A DNA stretch of 64,000 nucleotides from RBC038 sp041390625 (GCA_041390625.1 JAWKPM010000007.1:128917-192916), one strand, 5' to 3'; shown: positions 40,721-49,408, numbered from the stretch's first letter. Program-made: numbers and translations. The notes: generated from the sequence alone by a model not told the origin.

Positions 40721-43338
40721 CGGCCGACTTCGTCCAGCTGCAGCAGGTGCTCCGGCGCGAGCTGGAGGACGGCTGCTCGAACCGGCTCGTCGAGGGCGGG
40801 CTGGACGAGATGCTCGCGCGCCAGGCGATCGGCGAACCGCCTGGCGCCCCGCTGCTACGCATGGTCGGCGCGCTCCCACCCGAGGGCTATCGCTCGCTCG
40901 AGGCAGACGCACGACGCACCTGGGTACGCCGCGCCCTCGCGACGATCGAACGGGAGAACGCCTCCAAGAGCGGCCCGCGACCCCCTCGATCGCGGAACGG
41001 GGCGTCGGCCTCGGGCGGTGGCTCGAAGGGCGGGCCGCGACCTCGGCCACCGCGAGCGCGGGCAGTGCCCGCGCACGACTCGAACGGCGATGCGCCCTCG
41101 AATGGCGGCGTTCGCCCGCCGGCAGCTCCTGCGCCCGAGACGCCGAGGCCCGCCTCGAGGGTGGCGCGGGACATCGCGCCGGGGGCGGCCGGCCTCGAGC
41201 TCGAGATCGCGCGGGCCGGAACCGGGCTGCGCGGGCCGACGCTCTCGCGCCTCGAGCGGCTCGGGCTGCGGACGGTGGGCGACGCGCTGCGGCACTACCC
41301 GTACCGGCACAACGACTTCTCGAGCACCGTGCCGGTCTCGCAGCTGCGCATCGGCCTCGAGCAGACGGTGCGCGGCACGCTGGCCCGCGTGCGCGAGGTC
41401 CGGATGGGGCGCGGCGGGCGCATGCGCTCGACCGAGGCGACGGTCATCGACGAGGCCGGTACGCCGATCCGCGTCGTCTGGTTCAACCAGCCGTTCATCG
41501 CGCGCCAGCTCGAGGAGGGCACCGAGATCGCCCTCGCCGGTACGGTGACGGCGTTCCGAGGCCGGCCGACGTTCCAGAACCCCGAGTTCGAACGCCTCGG
41601 TGGGCGGCTCGGGGAGCCGGCGCACACCGGACGCCTCGTCCCCGTCTATCACCTCACGGAGGGCCTGCCGCAGCGCACACTCCGCTCGCTCATCGCCACG
41701 CTGCTCGAACGCTTCGTCGACCGCGTGCCGGACCCGCTGCCGGCCTCGATGCGGGAGCGGCACGAGCTGATGACCGCCGCCGAGGCGACCCGCCAGATCC
41801 ACTACCCCGACTCGCCGGACGCGCTGCGCGAGGCACGACGACGTCTCGCCTTCGACGAGTTACTGGCGATCCAGCTCGGCGTGCAGCGTCGGAAGCGGGA
41901 GTGGCAGGACATCGGTGACGCGCCGCGCATCGAGGATCGCGCCGCCGCCGAGGCGTTCGTCGAGTCGCTGCCGTACGCCCTCACGTCGGCGCAGCGACGC
42001 ACCCTCGATGACGTGCTCGGCGACCTCGGACGGGCGGCGCCGATGGCGCGCCTCGTCGAGGGTGACGTGGGCTCGGGGAAGACGGTCGTGGCGCTGGCCT
42101 CGATGCTCGCGGCGATCGCGGCGGGCTACCAGGCCGTGCTGATGGCGCCGACCGAGGTGCTGGCGGAGCAACACTTCAAGACGATCTGCCGCCTGCTCTC
42201 GGGCGAGCCCGAGCCGCCCCTTGGCGGGCTGCTGCCCGTGCCGTTCCTCGCGCTGCCCCTGAAGGCGGTGATGCTCACCGGCTCGACCCGGGCGAAGGAG
42301 CGCCGCGAGGCTCTCGATGCAATCCGGCACGGAGGCTCGCAGCTCATCGTGGGCACGCACGCGCTCATCGAGGAGGGGGTGGAGTTCCAGCGCCTCGGCC
42401 TCGCGGTCGTCGACGAGCAGCATCGCTTCGGCGTGATGCAGCGCGCAGCGCTACGCGACAAGGGCGCGAGCGGCGAGGAGGGCGCGCCGGCGATCACGCC
42501 GCACCTTCTCGTGATGACGGCGACGCCGATCCCGCGTTCGCTGGCACTGACGCTGTATGGGGACCTCGACCTCTCGATCATCGACGAGATGCCGCCGGGG
42601 CGCGCACCCATCGAGACGCACTTCCTGCCTCCAGACCGGCGCGCCGAGGCGTTCTCACAGGTGCGCCGCGAGATCGAGGCAGGGCGGCAGGCCTTCGTCA
42701 TCTGCCCGCTCGTCGAGGGCTCGGAGACGATCATTTCGCGCGCGGCGACCGAGGAGTACGACCGCCTGCGCCTCGAGGAGTTCCCGGACCTCGCACCACG
42801 CATCGCGCTGCTCCACGGGCGCATGTCGTCGCGCGACAAGGACGCGGTGATGCGCCGCTTCGCCTCGGGCGAGGCGAAGATCCTCGTGTCGACGGCCGTC
42901 GTCGAGGTCGGCATCGACGTCCCGAATGCGACAGTGATGGTGATCGAGGGGGCGGACCGCTTCGGCCTCGCTCAGCTGCACCAGTTCCGCGGGCGCGTTG
43001 GGCGCGGACGCTGGCCCTCGACGTGCTACCTGCTGGCCGACGAGCCCTCGGAGGAGGCGGCCGAGCGCCTGTCGGTGGTGGCGCGGACGCGCGACGGCTT
43101 CGCGCTCGCCGAGGAGGACATGCGCCTCCGAGGCCCGGGGGAGTACTTCGGTACGAGACAGTCCGGCGCGCCCTCGCTGCGGATGGCGTCGCTCCTCGAC
43201 GCGCCGCTCATCGATGCCACCCGTCGCGAGGCGGAGCAGCTGCTCGACTCAGACCCCGCCCTCGCCTCGAGGGAGCATATGGACCTGCGCCTCCTCGTCC
43301 TCCGCCTCGCCGACGAGGTCGTCAACGAGGTGCACTGA
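40717..43338 (+). CDS. recG: ATP-dependent DNA helicase RecG
   Basis: This is an 873-residue helicase that reverses stalled replication forks and processes Holliday junctions. The OB-fold wedge lies at about 185-300 ('RHYPYRHNDFS' start). Walker A is GDVGSGKT, the DExH box is VVDEQHRFGV, 'TATPIPRSLALTLYGDLD' is motif III, and 'QFRGRVGRGRWPSTCYLL' is motif VI. It is longer than E. coli RecG because of an N-terminal extension of about 170 residues, with a helical part and then a Pro/Gly/Arg-rich linker (about 100-160). GTG 40717 overlaps degV by 4 bp. Confidence 0.95.
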   Translation: MTADFVQLQQVLRRELEDGCSNRLVEGGLDEMLARQAIGEPPGAPLLRMVGALPPEGYRSLEADARRTWVRRALATIERENASKSGPRPPRSRNGASASGGGSKGGPRPRPPRARAVPAHDSNGDAPSNGGVRPPAAPAPETPRPASRVARDIAPGAAGLELEIARAGTGLRGPTLSRLERLGLRTVGDALRHYPYRHNDFSSTVPVSQLRIGLEQTVRGTLARVREVRMGRGGRMRSTEATVIDEAGTPIRVVWFNQPFIARQLEEGTEIALAGTVTAFRGRPTFQNPEFERLGGRLGEPAHTGRLVPVYHLTEGLPQRTLRSLIATLLERFVDRVPDPLPASMRERHELMTAAEATRQIHYPDSPDALREARRRLAFDELLAIQLGVQRRKREWQDIGDAPRIEDRAAAEAFVESLPYALTSAQRRTLDDVLGDLGRAAPMARLVEGDVGSGKTVVALASMLAAIAAGYQAVLMAPTEVLAEQHFKTICRLLSGEPEPPLGGLLPVPFLALPLKAVMLTGSTRAKERREALDAIRHGGSQLIVGTHALIEEGVEFQRLGLAVVDEQHRFGVMQRAALRDKGASGEEGAPAITPHLLVMTATPIPRSLALTLYGDLDLSIIDEMPPGRAPIETHFLPPDRRAEAFSQVRREIEAGRQAFVICPLVEGSETIISRAATEEYDRLRLEEFPDLAPRIALLHGRMSSRDKDAVMRRFASGEAKILVSTAVVEVGIDVPNATVMVIEGADRFGLAQLHQFRGRVGRGRWPSTCYLLADEPSEEAAERLSVVARTRDGFALAEEDMRLRGPGEYFGTRQSGAPSLRMASLLDAPLIDATRREAEQLLDSDPALASREHMDLRLLVLRLADEVVNEVH

Positions 43339-43387
43339 GTTCTTTCGAGCCGTATCGAGCCGCCTGCGGGGCGTCTCAAATCCCTCA

Positions 43388-43416
43388 TTGACGACGTGAT
43401 GGTGTCCCTCAACGAT
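43388..43416 (+). promoter_or_regulatory. Candidate promoter of the small membrane protein gene
   Basis: TTGACG (43388-43393) and AACGAT (43411-43416) with a 17-nt spacer. The -35 is five of six to consensus and the -10 is weak. It lies 43 nt before ATG 43459. Confidence 0.45.
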
Positions 43417-43458
43417 TGAACGCATCGACACCCCGCGGTGCGGAGCGAGGGACGACCG

Positions 43459-43857
43459 ATGGAGATGAGCGTTCAGGCCCCGATTCAGCAGACGAAGGAG
43501 TTCCTCGCGCAGAAGCCCGACTTCTCCGAGGACGTCTCGAAGCTGAAGGAGTTCGCCGCCGACAACGCGAAGTGGTTCAAGATCGCGGGCTGGCTGGTCG
43601 GCGCGACCGTCCTCGTGCTGGCGGGCCTGCTTGTGAGCGGCCGCATCGACGAGTTCTACGAGATGCTGTGGTCGACCTGCTGCTGGGGCGAGCCCTGGAC
43701 CAACGTGATGCGTCGGGTGCCGTTCGCGTACCCAACAGTTTTCCTCATTCCCACGGTCGGGCTCGCGCGCTACCTGCCGCTGCGCGTCGGGACTCGAATC
43801 ATCGTGGTGTGGGTGACGTTCTTTGTCGGTTTCCTCGGGGGCCACGTCTTCTGGTAG
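43459..43857 (+). CDS. Small membrane protein, unknown function
   Basis: This is a 132-residue protein without a recognised family. An amphipathic charged N-terminal region (about 1-38, possibly cytosolic, 'PDFSEDVSKLKEFAADNAKWF') leads to a first membrane helix (about 40-61). An extracytoplasmic or loop segment follows with adjacent Cys-Cys and Trp residues (STCCWGEPWTNV), then two further hydrophobic stretches (about 84-98 and 106-130). ATG 43459 is chosen because GAGGGA lies at 43447-43452. It has its own candidate promoter and a strong bidirectional terminator after it, so it is probably monocistronic. Confidence 0.7.
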   Translation: MEMSVQAPIQQTKEFLAQKPDFSEDVSKLKEFAADNAKWFKIAGWLVGATVLVLAGLLVSGRIDEFYEMLWSTCCWGEPWTNVMRRVPFAYPTVFLIPTVGLARYLPLRVGTRIIVVWVTFFVGFLGGHVFW

Positions 43858-43864
43858 GCGGTCA

Positions 43865-43898
43865 CCTCGAGGCCCGCGCGAGCGCGTGGGCCTCGAGG
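43865..43898. terminator. Bidirectional hairpin terminator
   Basis: CCTCGAGGCCC and GGGCCTCGAGG form an 11-bp perfect stem extended by inner pairs around loop GAGC. It lies between the stops of two convergent genes (43857 and 43910). No T tract follows on either strand. Confidence 0.7.
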
Positions 43899-43909
43899 GA
43901 TGAGCACGT

Positions 43910-44290
43910 CTAGGCGTCGGCTGCGGCGTGCTGCCACGCCACCCAGGTCGAGCCGCCCGGCTCGCGGAAGTAGGCGTAGCGTCCGATCGGCGCTTCCTGC
44001 GCCTCGGTGAGCAACTCGGCACCGAGCGTCCTCAGGCGCTCGAGGGTCGCATCGAGGTCATCCACCTCGATGTACGCGATGGCGTTGGCGTCCGCTCCGT
44101 CCTCGGCGTCCCGGGGAGCGATGTGCCCCTCGAAGTCGCCAGGGGTGTCGAAGGCGAAGTAGGCGCCGCCGGGCGAGACCATCGGCCAGGCGAACGCCGC
44201 CTCGAAGAAGCGACTCGTGGCTGTCGAGTCCGGGCTGCGGACCTCGACGTGGAAGATGCGGCCATCGATGGCCTGTGCGGTCGTCGTCAT
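43910..44290 (-). CDS. VOC (glyoxalase/bleomycin-resistance) superfamily protein
   Basis: This is a 126-residue protein with the two beta-alpha-beta-beta-beta modules of the vicinal oxygen chelate fold. 'GRIFHVEVRSPDSTATSRFFEAAFAW' opens module 1, and 'NAIAYIEVDDLDATLERLRTLGAELL' and 'GRYAYFREPGGSTWVAWQ' make module 2. His in FHVEV and Glu in YIEV are candidate metal ligands. It matches the group of 'CFP-30-like' VOC proteins whose substrates are unknown. ATG 44290 lies 10 nt after GGAAGG. The downstream neighbour in this orientation is the bidirectional terminator. Confidence 0.82.
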   Translation of the reverse strand: MTTTAQAIDGRIFHVEVRSPDSTATSRFFEAAFAWPMVSPGGAYFAFDTPGDFEGHIAPRDAEDGADANAIAYIEVDDLDATLERLRTLGAELLTEAQEAPIGRYAYFREPGGSTWVAWQHAAADA

Positions 44291-44366
44291 CAGGGCAATG
44301 CCTTCCCGTCCCACCGCTGGTGGGCTTCTGATCTCGTTGGATGCGTGAACGGGTCGCGCTGCGACC

Positions 44367-44798
44367 TCAAGCCGTCGAGGCGAGTGCCTCCGCGAGTCGG
44401 TCGAAGAACTCGCCCCACCCGGCCTCGTTCTGGGCTCGCTCCTCGATCGTCAGGCCCTCGTGGGCCAGTACGAGGGAGGTGCCGGCGCCGGCCGGTTGGA
44501 GCTCGATGCTCACGACCGTGTCGTGATCGTCGCCCTCCATCGACCATGTGAACTCGACGAGGCGAGGCGCCTCGATACGTCGGAACTCGCCTCCAATGCG
44601 GACCGCCGTGTCCGGCCCGAAACGGATCTCGAGGAGCAGTCGACCGCCCTCGCGAGCGTCAAGCTCGAGCACGGTCGTCTCGCTGCCTCGAGGCCCCATC
44701 CACAGTGCGCAGAGCGCCGGGGTGGTCAACGCCTCGAAGACCCGCTGGGGCGGCGAGGCGAACGTCCGGGCCACGAACAGCGTCTCGGAGACGGTCAT
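44367..44798 (-). CDS. SRPBCC / AHSA1 family protein
   Basis: This is a 143-residue START-like (SRPBCC) protein of the AHSA1 group: 'VARTFASPPQRVFEALTTPALCALWMGPRG' is the signature first strand/helix with the Trp, and 'GWGEFFDRLAEAL' the C-terminal helix. Such proteins bind hydrophobic ligands, and bacterial members are commonly paired with ArsR-type repressors. Here ATG 44798 overlaps the repressor's stop by 4 bp (ATGA), so the pair forms an operon driven by the palindrome-flanked promoter at 45156-45183. The ligand is unknown. Confidence 0.87.
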   Translation of the reverse strand: MTVSETLFVARTFASPPQRVFEALTTPALCALWMGPRGSETTVLELDAREGGRLLLEIRFGPDTAVRIGGEFRRIEAPRLVEFTWSMEGDDHDTVVSIELQPAGAGTSLVLAHEGLTIEERAQNEAGWGEFFDRLAEALASTA

Positions 44799-45148
44799 CG
44801 CGGCACCTCGGTGTCTGCGTTCCGCGTTGGTCCATCGACCAGCTCGACGAGGCGGTCCATGGAGTCGGTCCAGAACGAACGGTAGAAGTCGAGCCAATTC
44901 GAGATGTCGCGCATCGCCTGCGGCCTCAGCTGCACGCGGGTCGATCGCCCCTCGACGGCCTTGGTCACGAGGCCTGCGCTCTCGAGCACCTGAAGGTGCT
45001 TCGAGACCGCCTGCTTCGACATCTCGAACGGTTGCGCGAGCTCCAGCACGAGCGCGTCTCCCTCGGCGAGCCGACGCACGAGCGCGCGCCTCGTGGGATC
45101 GGCCAAGGCGCGGAAGACCTCGTCGAGCCGGGACTCTTCGTCAACCAT
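44795..45148 (-). CDS. ArsR family transcriptional repressor
   Basis: This is a 117-residue winged-helix repressor: 'DEVFRALADPTRRALVRRLAEGDALVLELAQPFEMSKQAVSKHLQVLESAGLV' gives the ArsR fold with its recognition helix SKQAVSKHL. No metal-binding Cys or His cluster is present, so it is likely a metal-independent type as usual for AHSA1-linked ArsR proteins. ATG 45148 lies 7 nt after a -10 (TATTGT) and has no Shine-Dalgarno, so the mRNA is probably leaderless. Two GTCAAC-N6-GTTGAC palindromes overlap the -35 and the start codon, implying autorepression. Confidence 0.9.
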   Translation of the reverse strand: MVDEESRLDEVFRALADPTRRALVRRLAEGDALVLELAQPFEMSKQAVSKHLQVLESAGLVTKAVEGRSTRVQLRPQAMRDISNWLDFYRSFWTDSMDRLVELVDGPTRNADTEVPR

Positions 45149-45157
45149 GTCGTTGAC
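45140..45157. promoter_or_regulatory. ArsR operator, start-proximal palindrome
   Basis: GTCAAC-CATGTC-GTTGAC, perfect 6-bp arms with 6-nt centre, overlaps the predicted transcription start and the first codons (M-V-D) of the ArsR gene. It is identical in its arms to the palindrome 39 bp upstream. Confidence 0.7.
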
Positions 45158-45183
45158 AATACCATCAGCTGCGGCATTGTCAA
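45156..45183 (-). promoter_or_regulatory. Promoter of the ArsR-AHSA1 operon
   Basis: On the minus strand, TTGACA (45183-45178) is a perfect -35. A 16-nt spacer separates it from TATTGT (45161-45156), which is preceded by GG. Each core element overlaps one operator palindrome, so repressor binding would exclude RNA polymerase. Confidence 0.75.
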
Positions 45184-45196
45184 CCATATCGTTGAC
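45179..45196. promoter_or_regulatory. ArsR operator, -35 palindrome
   Basis: GTCAAC-CATATC-GTTGAC, the second copy of the dyad, overlaps the -35 element. Centre-to-centre spacing to the other copy is 39 bp, close to an integral number of helical turns. Confidence 0.7.
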
Positions 45197-45238
45197 TTTC
45201 GAGCGGGAGTTCCCGCCTCCCCCCTGATCCGACCTCGG

Positions 45239-45246
45239 GGTAGACT
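45239..45246 (+). promoter_or_regulatory. Candidate extended -10 of argS
   Basis: GGTAGACT at 45239-45246 places the transcription start near 45253. That leaves a leader of about 42 nt with AAGGA before GTG 45295. No -35 was found. Confidence 0.4.
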
Positions 45247-45294
45247 GGCACCTCGATGCCGCGTGGGGCATCGAGGCCGACGAAGGACCGAGGC

Positions 45295-46956
45295 GTGATT
45301 CGCGACGAGCTGGTGGCATTGGTCGAGCAGGCCCTCGCGGCCGCGCAGGCGGCGGGCGATCTGCCCGAGTTCGCCGCGCCCGAGGTCACACTCGAGCATC
45401 CGCAGCGCCCCGAGCACGGCGACTTCAGCGCGAACCTGCCGCTGCGCATCCAGGGCCTCGCCCGCATGAAGGCGGTCGAGGTCGCGGAGGCGCTCAGGCA
45501 GCACGTCCCCGCGCACGAGGCCGTGTCCGAGGTGCGCGTGGCGCCTCCCGGGTTCCTGAACCTGTACCTCGCGCCGGGATGGGTGGCGCAGCGCGCCGCC
45601 TCGATCGCGTCCGAAGGCGCCTCGTATGCCACTTCGAGCCTCGGTGGTGGCCGGCGGGTGCAGCTCGAATATGTCTCGGCGAACCCGACGGGGCCGTGCC
45701 ACGTCGGCAACGGTCGCGGCGCGGCCATCGGTTCGACCCTGGCCAACGCGTTCGCGTCTCAGGGTTATGACGTCGAGCAGGAGTATTACGTCAACGACGC
45801 CGGCACGCAGGTGGCGATCTTCGGTCGCACCCTCTACGCGCGGTACCAGCAGCTCTTCGGGCGAGACGTCGAGGTGCCGGAGAACGGCTACCCCGGTGAG
45901 TACGTCGTCGAGGTCGCGCGCGCCCTGAAGGACGAAGCGGGCGACCGCTACCTCCGCCCCGAGGGCGAGGAGGCGCCGCCCGAGCTGGGCGCGCTCGGCA
46001 TCCAGCGCATGGTCGACGGCATTCGCGCGGACCTCGAGATGATCGGGGTCGAGTACGACCGCTGGTTCTCAGAGCGCTCGTTGCAGGTCGAGGGCGGACC
46101 GTACGACCTCGTGCTCGCGCTGCTCCGCGAGAAGAACTACATCGCGGAGCGCGAGGGCGCCGTCTGGTTCACCTCGAGCCAGCTCGGGGAGTCGAAGGAC
46201 AACGTCCTCATCCGCTCGGATGGCGCGCCGACGTACTTCGCGACGGACATCGCCTACCACTACGACAAGTTCATCACGAGGCAATTCGACCGCGTGATCG
46301 ACATCTGGGGGGCGGACCACCAGGGCCACGTCTCCCGAGTGAAGTCGGCAGTCCAGGCCGTCGGCGGGGACCCGGACCGCCTCGATGTGCTGCTGTACCA
46401 GCTGGTGACGCTGAAGCGCGGCGGCGAGGTCGTGCCGCTCTCGAAGCGCGCCGGCGAGATCGTCACGCTGCGCGAGGTCGTCGAGGAGGTCGGCAGCGAC
46501 GCCACACGCTTCTTCTTCCTCGCGGCGTCGGCCGGGCAGACGATGGACTTCGACCTCGAACTGGCGAAGAAGCAGTCCGACGAGAACCCCGTCTACTACG
46601 TGCAGTACGCCCACGCCCGCATCGCCGGCGTGCTCGCCAAGGCATCCGAGGAGGGCCTGTCCTCGGAAGGCGCCGACGCCTCGCTGCTGACGCACGAGGC
46701 CGAGCAGACGCTCGTGCGGAAGCTGCTGCTGCTGCCCGAGGTGCTGGAGAAGGTCCTCGATGAGCTGGCGCCGCACCACCTGCCGCACTACGCGCAGGAG
46801 CTGGCCTCCGCGTTCCACGTCTTCTACACGCAGTGCCGCGTGATCTCGGACGACGAGGCGCTCAGCCGGGCGCGTCTGCTCCTCCTCGAGGCCACGCGGG
46901 CCGTCCTGGCGCGGACGCTCGGCGTGATGGGCATCTCCGCCCCGGAGCAGATGTAG
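45295..46956 (+). CDS. argS: Arginyl-tRNA synthetase
   Basis: This class I synthetase of about 553 residues charges tRNA-Arg. The N-terminal additional domain ('VTLEHPQRPEHGDFSANLP') recognises the tRNA D-loop. The HIGH motif is HVGNGRG within 'SANPTGPCHVGNGRGAAIGSTLAN', and KMSKS is degenerate (PLSKRAG), as is common for ArgRS. The C-terminal DALR anticodon domain ends in 'LGVMGISAPEQM'. GTG 45295 is preferred because GAAGGA lies 8-13 nt upstream and the protein then begins IRDELVALVEQAL as in homologues; ATG 45256 would add 13 residues. trpS follows after 4 nt. Confidence 0.95.
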   Translation: MIRDELVALVEQALAAAQAAGDLPEFAAPEVTLEHPQRPEHGDFSANLPLRIQGLARMKAVEVAEALRQHVPAHEAVSEVRVAPPGFLNLYLAPGWVAQRAASIASEGASYATSSLGGGRRVQLEYVSANPTGPCHVGNGRGAAIGSTLANAFASQGYDVEQEYYVNDAGTQVAIFGRTLYARYQQLFGRDVEVPENGYPGEYVVEVARALKDEAGDRYLRPEGEEAPPELGALGIQRMVDGIRADLEMIGVEYDRWFSERSLQVEGGPYDLVLALLREKNYIAEREGAVWFTSSQLGESKDNVLIRSDGAPTYFATDIAYHYDKFITRQFDRVIDIWGADHQGHVSRVKSAVQAVGGDPDRLDVLLYQLVTLKRGGEVVPLSKRAGEIVTLREVVEEVGSDATRFFFLAASAGQTMDFDLELAKKQSDENPVYYVQYAHARIAGVLAKASEEGLSSEGADASLLTHEAEQTLVRKLLLLPEVLEKVLDELAPHHLPHYAQELASAFHVFYTQCRVISDDEALSRARLLLLEATRAVLARTLGVMGISAPEQM

Positions 46957-46960
46957 TCCG

Positions 46961-48019
46961 ATGGCCGACGCTTCGAACGGCGAGCGCCAGCGCATCCTGA
47001 CGGGCATCCGCCCAACCGGGTCGCTGCACCTCGGGCACTACGCGGGCGCGCTCGAGAACTGGGTGCGCCTCCAGCACGACTACGAGTGCTACTTCCTCAT
47101 CGCGGACTACCAGGTCTCCGACTACGCGGACGACATCGAGCGCGTGCGGCGCTCGGTGTTCGAGGTCGCCCTCGACTGGCTGGGTGTCGGCCTCGACCCG
47201 AGCGAGGGTCACTACGTCATCGAGAGCATGGTGCCGGAGCACGCCGAGTTGACCGTGTGGCTCTCGTGGTGGATCGGCCTCGGGCGGCTCGAGCGCAATC
47301 CGACGCTGAAGGCGGAGATGGCCGACGTCGAGGAGAAGATGTCCTCGGTGCCGGTGGCATTCTTCACGTACCCCGTCATGCAGGTGGCGAACATCCTGAT
47401 GCCGCGCGCGCACCTCGTGCCGACGGGCGAGGACCAGTCGCCGCACGTCGAGCTCACGCGCGAGGTCGCACGGCGATTCAACCGCATGTTCGGCGACGGC
47501 AAGGAGATCTTCCCCGTGCCTCGAGGGCTGATCGGGCGCGTGCCGCGCCTCGTGGGGCTCGACGGCAACGCGAAGATGTCGAAGTCGATCGGCAACACGA
47601 TCGATCTCAAGGACGACGCCGAGGCGGTGACCGCCAAGGTCCGCTCGATGTTCACCGACCCGACGCGCCTGCGCGCGACCGACCCCGGCCACGTCGAGGG
47701 CAACCCGGTGTTCATGTACCACGACGCCTTCAACCCCGACGTCGACGAGGTGAACGACCTCAAAGAGCGCTACCTCGTCGGCAAGGTCGGCGACGTCGAG
47801 GTGAAGCAGAAGCTGGCGATTGCCCTCAACAACCTCCTCGAGCCGATCCGCGAGCGGCGCGCGTACTACGAGGCGCATCCGAAGCTCGTCACCGAGGCGC
47901 TGGCCGAAGGCACGGCGGCGGGCAAGCGCATCGCCGAGGAAACGATGGCGATGGTGCGCGATGCCGTCGGCCTCGACTACCTGGCAGAGCGCAGTCGGTG
48001 GTGGCCGCCAAGCTCGTGA
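46961..48019 (+). CDS. trpS: Tryptophanyl-tRNA synthetase
   Basis: This 352-residue class I synthetase charges tRNA-Trp. 'ILTGIRPTGSLHLGHYAGAL' has the HIGH equivalent (HLGH), 'VPTGEDQSPHVELTREVARRFN' binds tryptophan and ATP, and 'GLDGNAKMSKSIGNTI' has a canonical KMSKS. Length is typical for bacterial TrpRS. ATG 46961 starts 4 nt after the argS stop, so expression is coupled to argS. No T-box or trp leader was seen. Confidence 0.95.
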   Translation: MADASNGERQRILTGIRPTGSLHLGHYAGALENWVRLQHDYECYFLIADYQVSDYADDIERVRRSVFEVALDWLGVGLDPSEGHYVIESMVPEHAELTVWLSWWIGLGRLERNPTLKAEMADVEEKMSSVPVAFFTYPVMQVANILMPRAHLVPTGEDQSPHVELTREVARRFNRMFGDGKEIFPVPRGLIGRVPRLVGLDGNAKMSKSIGNTIDLKDDAEAVTAKVRSMFTDPTRLRATDPGHVEGNPVFMYHDAFNPDVDEVNDLKERYLVGKVGDVEVKQKLAIALNNLLEPIRERRAYYEAHPKLVTEALAEGTAAGKRIAEETMAMVRDAVGLDYLAERSRWWPPSS

Positions 48020-48041
48020 CCGTGCTCCTGACTCACGCCTC

Positions 48042-48863
48042 GTGACGAACAGCATCGAGTTGCCGCTTGCCTCGGACGGGCGCGACGCGCTCGAGGTCGC
48101 GGACGCCGTCGTGCGCGAGGCGGGTGCGCTCGTCCGCGAGGCGGCGCGGGGCACGCACGCCATCACCGACTTCAAGGGCCGGAACAATGTCGTGACGGCG
48201 ACCGACCGCGCCTCGGAGGCGCTCATCGTCGAACGCGTCCTCGAGGCGTTTCCCGAGCATCTTGTGCTGGCGGAGGAGTCGTACCCGGACACGGACTGGC
48301 ACGATGGCGCGGTGTGGGTCATCGACCCGCTCGACGGCACGAGGAACTTCGCCGCGGGCATCCCCATCTACTGCGTGAACCTCGCGCTCGCCATCGACGG
48401 CGAGGTGGTCCTCGGTGCGACCTATGACCCCAATCGAGACACGTGCTTCCTCGGTGCGCCCGGACGCGGACTGACTGTGAACGGCGAGCCGGCCGAGGCC
48501 TCGAAGACGGGCGAGCTTGCCTCGTGCATCGTGGGCACGGACCTCGGCTATGACGACGTCCGCGCGGTGAAGCAGCTCGAGCTGCTGCCGGGGCTGTGGG
48601 GCGACGTGCAGGGGATCCGCATCATCGCGAGCGCGGCGCTCGGCCTCGCATGGTCGGCGGCGGGGCTCCTCGATGTCTTCGCGCACTCGCACCTCTACCC
48701 GTGGGACATCGGCGCGGCGCTCGCGCTCGTGCCGGCGGCCGGCGGGCGCATCACGGACCGCGACGGGCGGCCGGCGAGCCTCGGTTCCGAGTCGGTGGTG
48801 TCCGGCGGCGCCGCGGCGGTCGAGGCGTTCCTACGCCGCGTCGAGGGCGTGCCCTGGCGCTAG
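48042..48863 (+). CDS. Inositol monophosphatase family protein
   Basis: This 273-residue Mg-dependent phosphatase has metal ligands in 'VVTATDRASE' (Asp), 'LAEESYPD' (Glu), 'VWVIDPLDGTRNFAAG' (the WxDPxDGT signature) and 'HLYPWDIGAALALVPAAGG' (late Asp). Relatives hydrolyse inositol-1-phosphate, fructose-1,6-bisphosphate, histidinol phosphate or 3'-phosphoadenosine phosphates; the specificity here is open. GTG 48042 is chosen to start before TNSIELP, with no clear ribosome site; coupling to trpS (22-nt gap) is possible. The stop interlocks with the convergent DinB-fold gene. Confidence 0.88.
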   Translation: MTNSIELPLASDGRDALEVADAVVREAGALVREAARGTHAITDFKGRNNVVTATDRASEALIVERVLEAFPEHLVLAEESYPDTDWHDGAVWVIDPLDGTRNFAAGIPIYCVNLALAIDGEVVLGATYDPNRDTCFLGAPGRGLTVNGEPAEASKTGELASCIVGTDLGYDDVRAVKQLELLPGLWGDVQGIRIIASAALGLAWSAAGLLDVFAHSHLYPWDIGAALALVPAAGGRITDRDGRPASLGSESVVSGGAAAVEAFLRRVEGVPWR

Positions 48864-49378
48864 CCGGCCTCGATGCCCGCCTCCGCGACCCAGCGCAGAC
48901 GCCCCTCGAATGACCCGACGAACGCGATCTCGGGGTGCCCGAGCAGCTGCCGGATGCCGTTGATCTCGCCCATGTGGAACCACGTGTGCAGGACAGCGCG
49001 CATCAGATAGTCGCCCGGCGCGGCGCCGGAGCCCCAGATCGCCTCGAGACGCGGACTCGGCGTCGACATCGTGTCGTCGATGGAGCCCTCGAGCCAGCCG
49101 AGGTCGCCCGTCACAGCGTCGAAGGTGGCGCGCGTCTCGGGCCACGGCGGCGGCGTCCCATCGCGGCCGGGCTGCTCGGCAAGGCGCTCGCCACCCCCCA
49201 CGAGAGCGCGGGCGGTCGCCCATTGCCCCGTGACGTGGGCGACGATCCACGATGCCGCGTTCATCGAGGTACCGTCCGCTTTCGGGTGGCGAACGACGGC
49301 CTCCTCGGCAGTGAGGCCCTCGAGGCCGCGGCGAAACTCCTCGATGGTGAACTCGACGAGCTCTTGAGTGCGGTACAT
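48860..49378 (-). CDS. DinB-like four-helix protein
   Basis: This is a 172-residue DinB/YfiT-fold helical bundle. 'WIVAHVTGQWATARALVGG' and 'YLMRAVLHTWFHMGEINGIRQLLGHPE' contain His residues spaced as the metal-binding triad of the family (usual order H...H-x3-H). Members include thiol-dependent transferases and proteins of unknown function. ATG 49378 is chosen because GGGAGG lies 8 nt upstream. It is separated from the upstream citrate synthase gene by a strong hairpin. Confidence 0.83.
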   Translation of the reverse strand: MYRTQELVEFTIEEFRRGLEGLTAEEAVVRHPKADGTSMNAASWIVAHVTGQWATARALVGGGERLAEQPGRDGTPPPWPETRATFDAVTGDLGWLEGSIDDTMSTPSPRLEAIWGSGAAPGDYLMRAVLHTWFHMGEINGIRQLLGHPEIAFVGSFEGRLRWVAEAGIEAG

Positions 49379-49408
49379 GGGCGGGCCTCCCAACGGCCTC
49401 GGAAGCAG

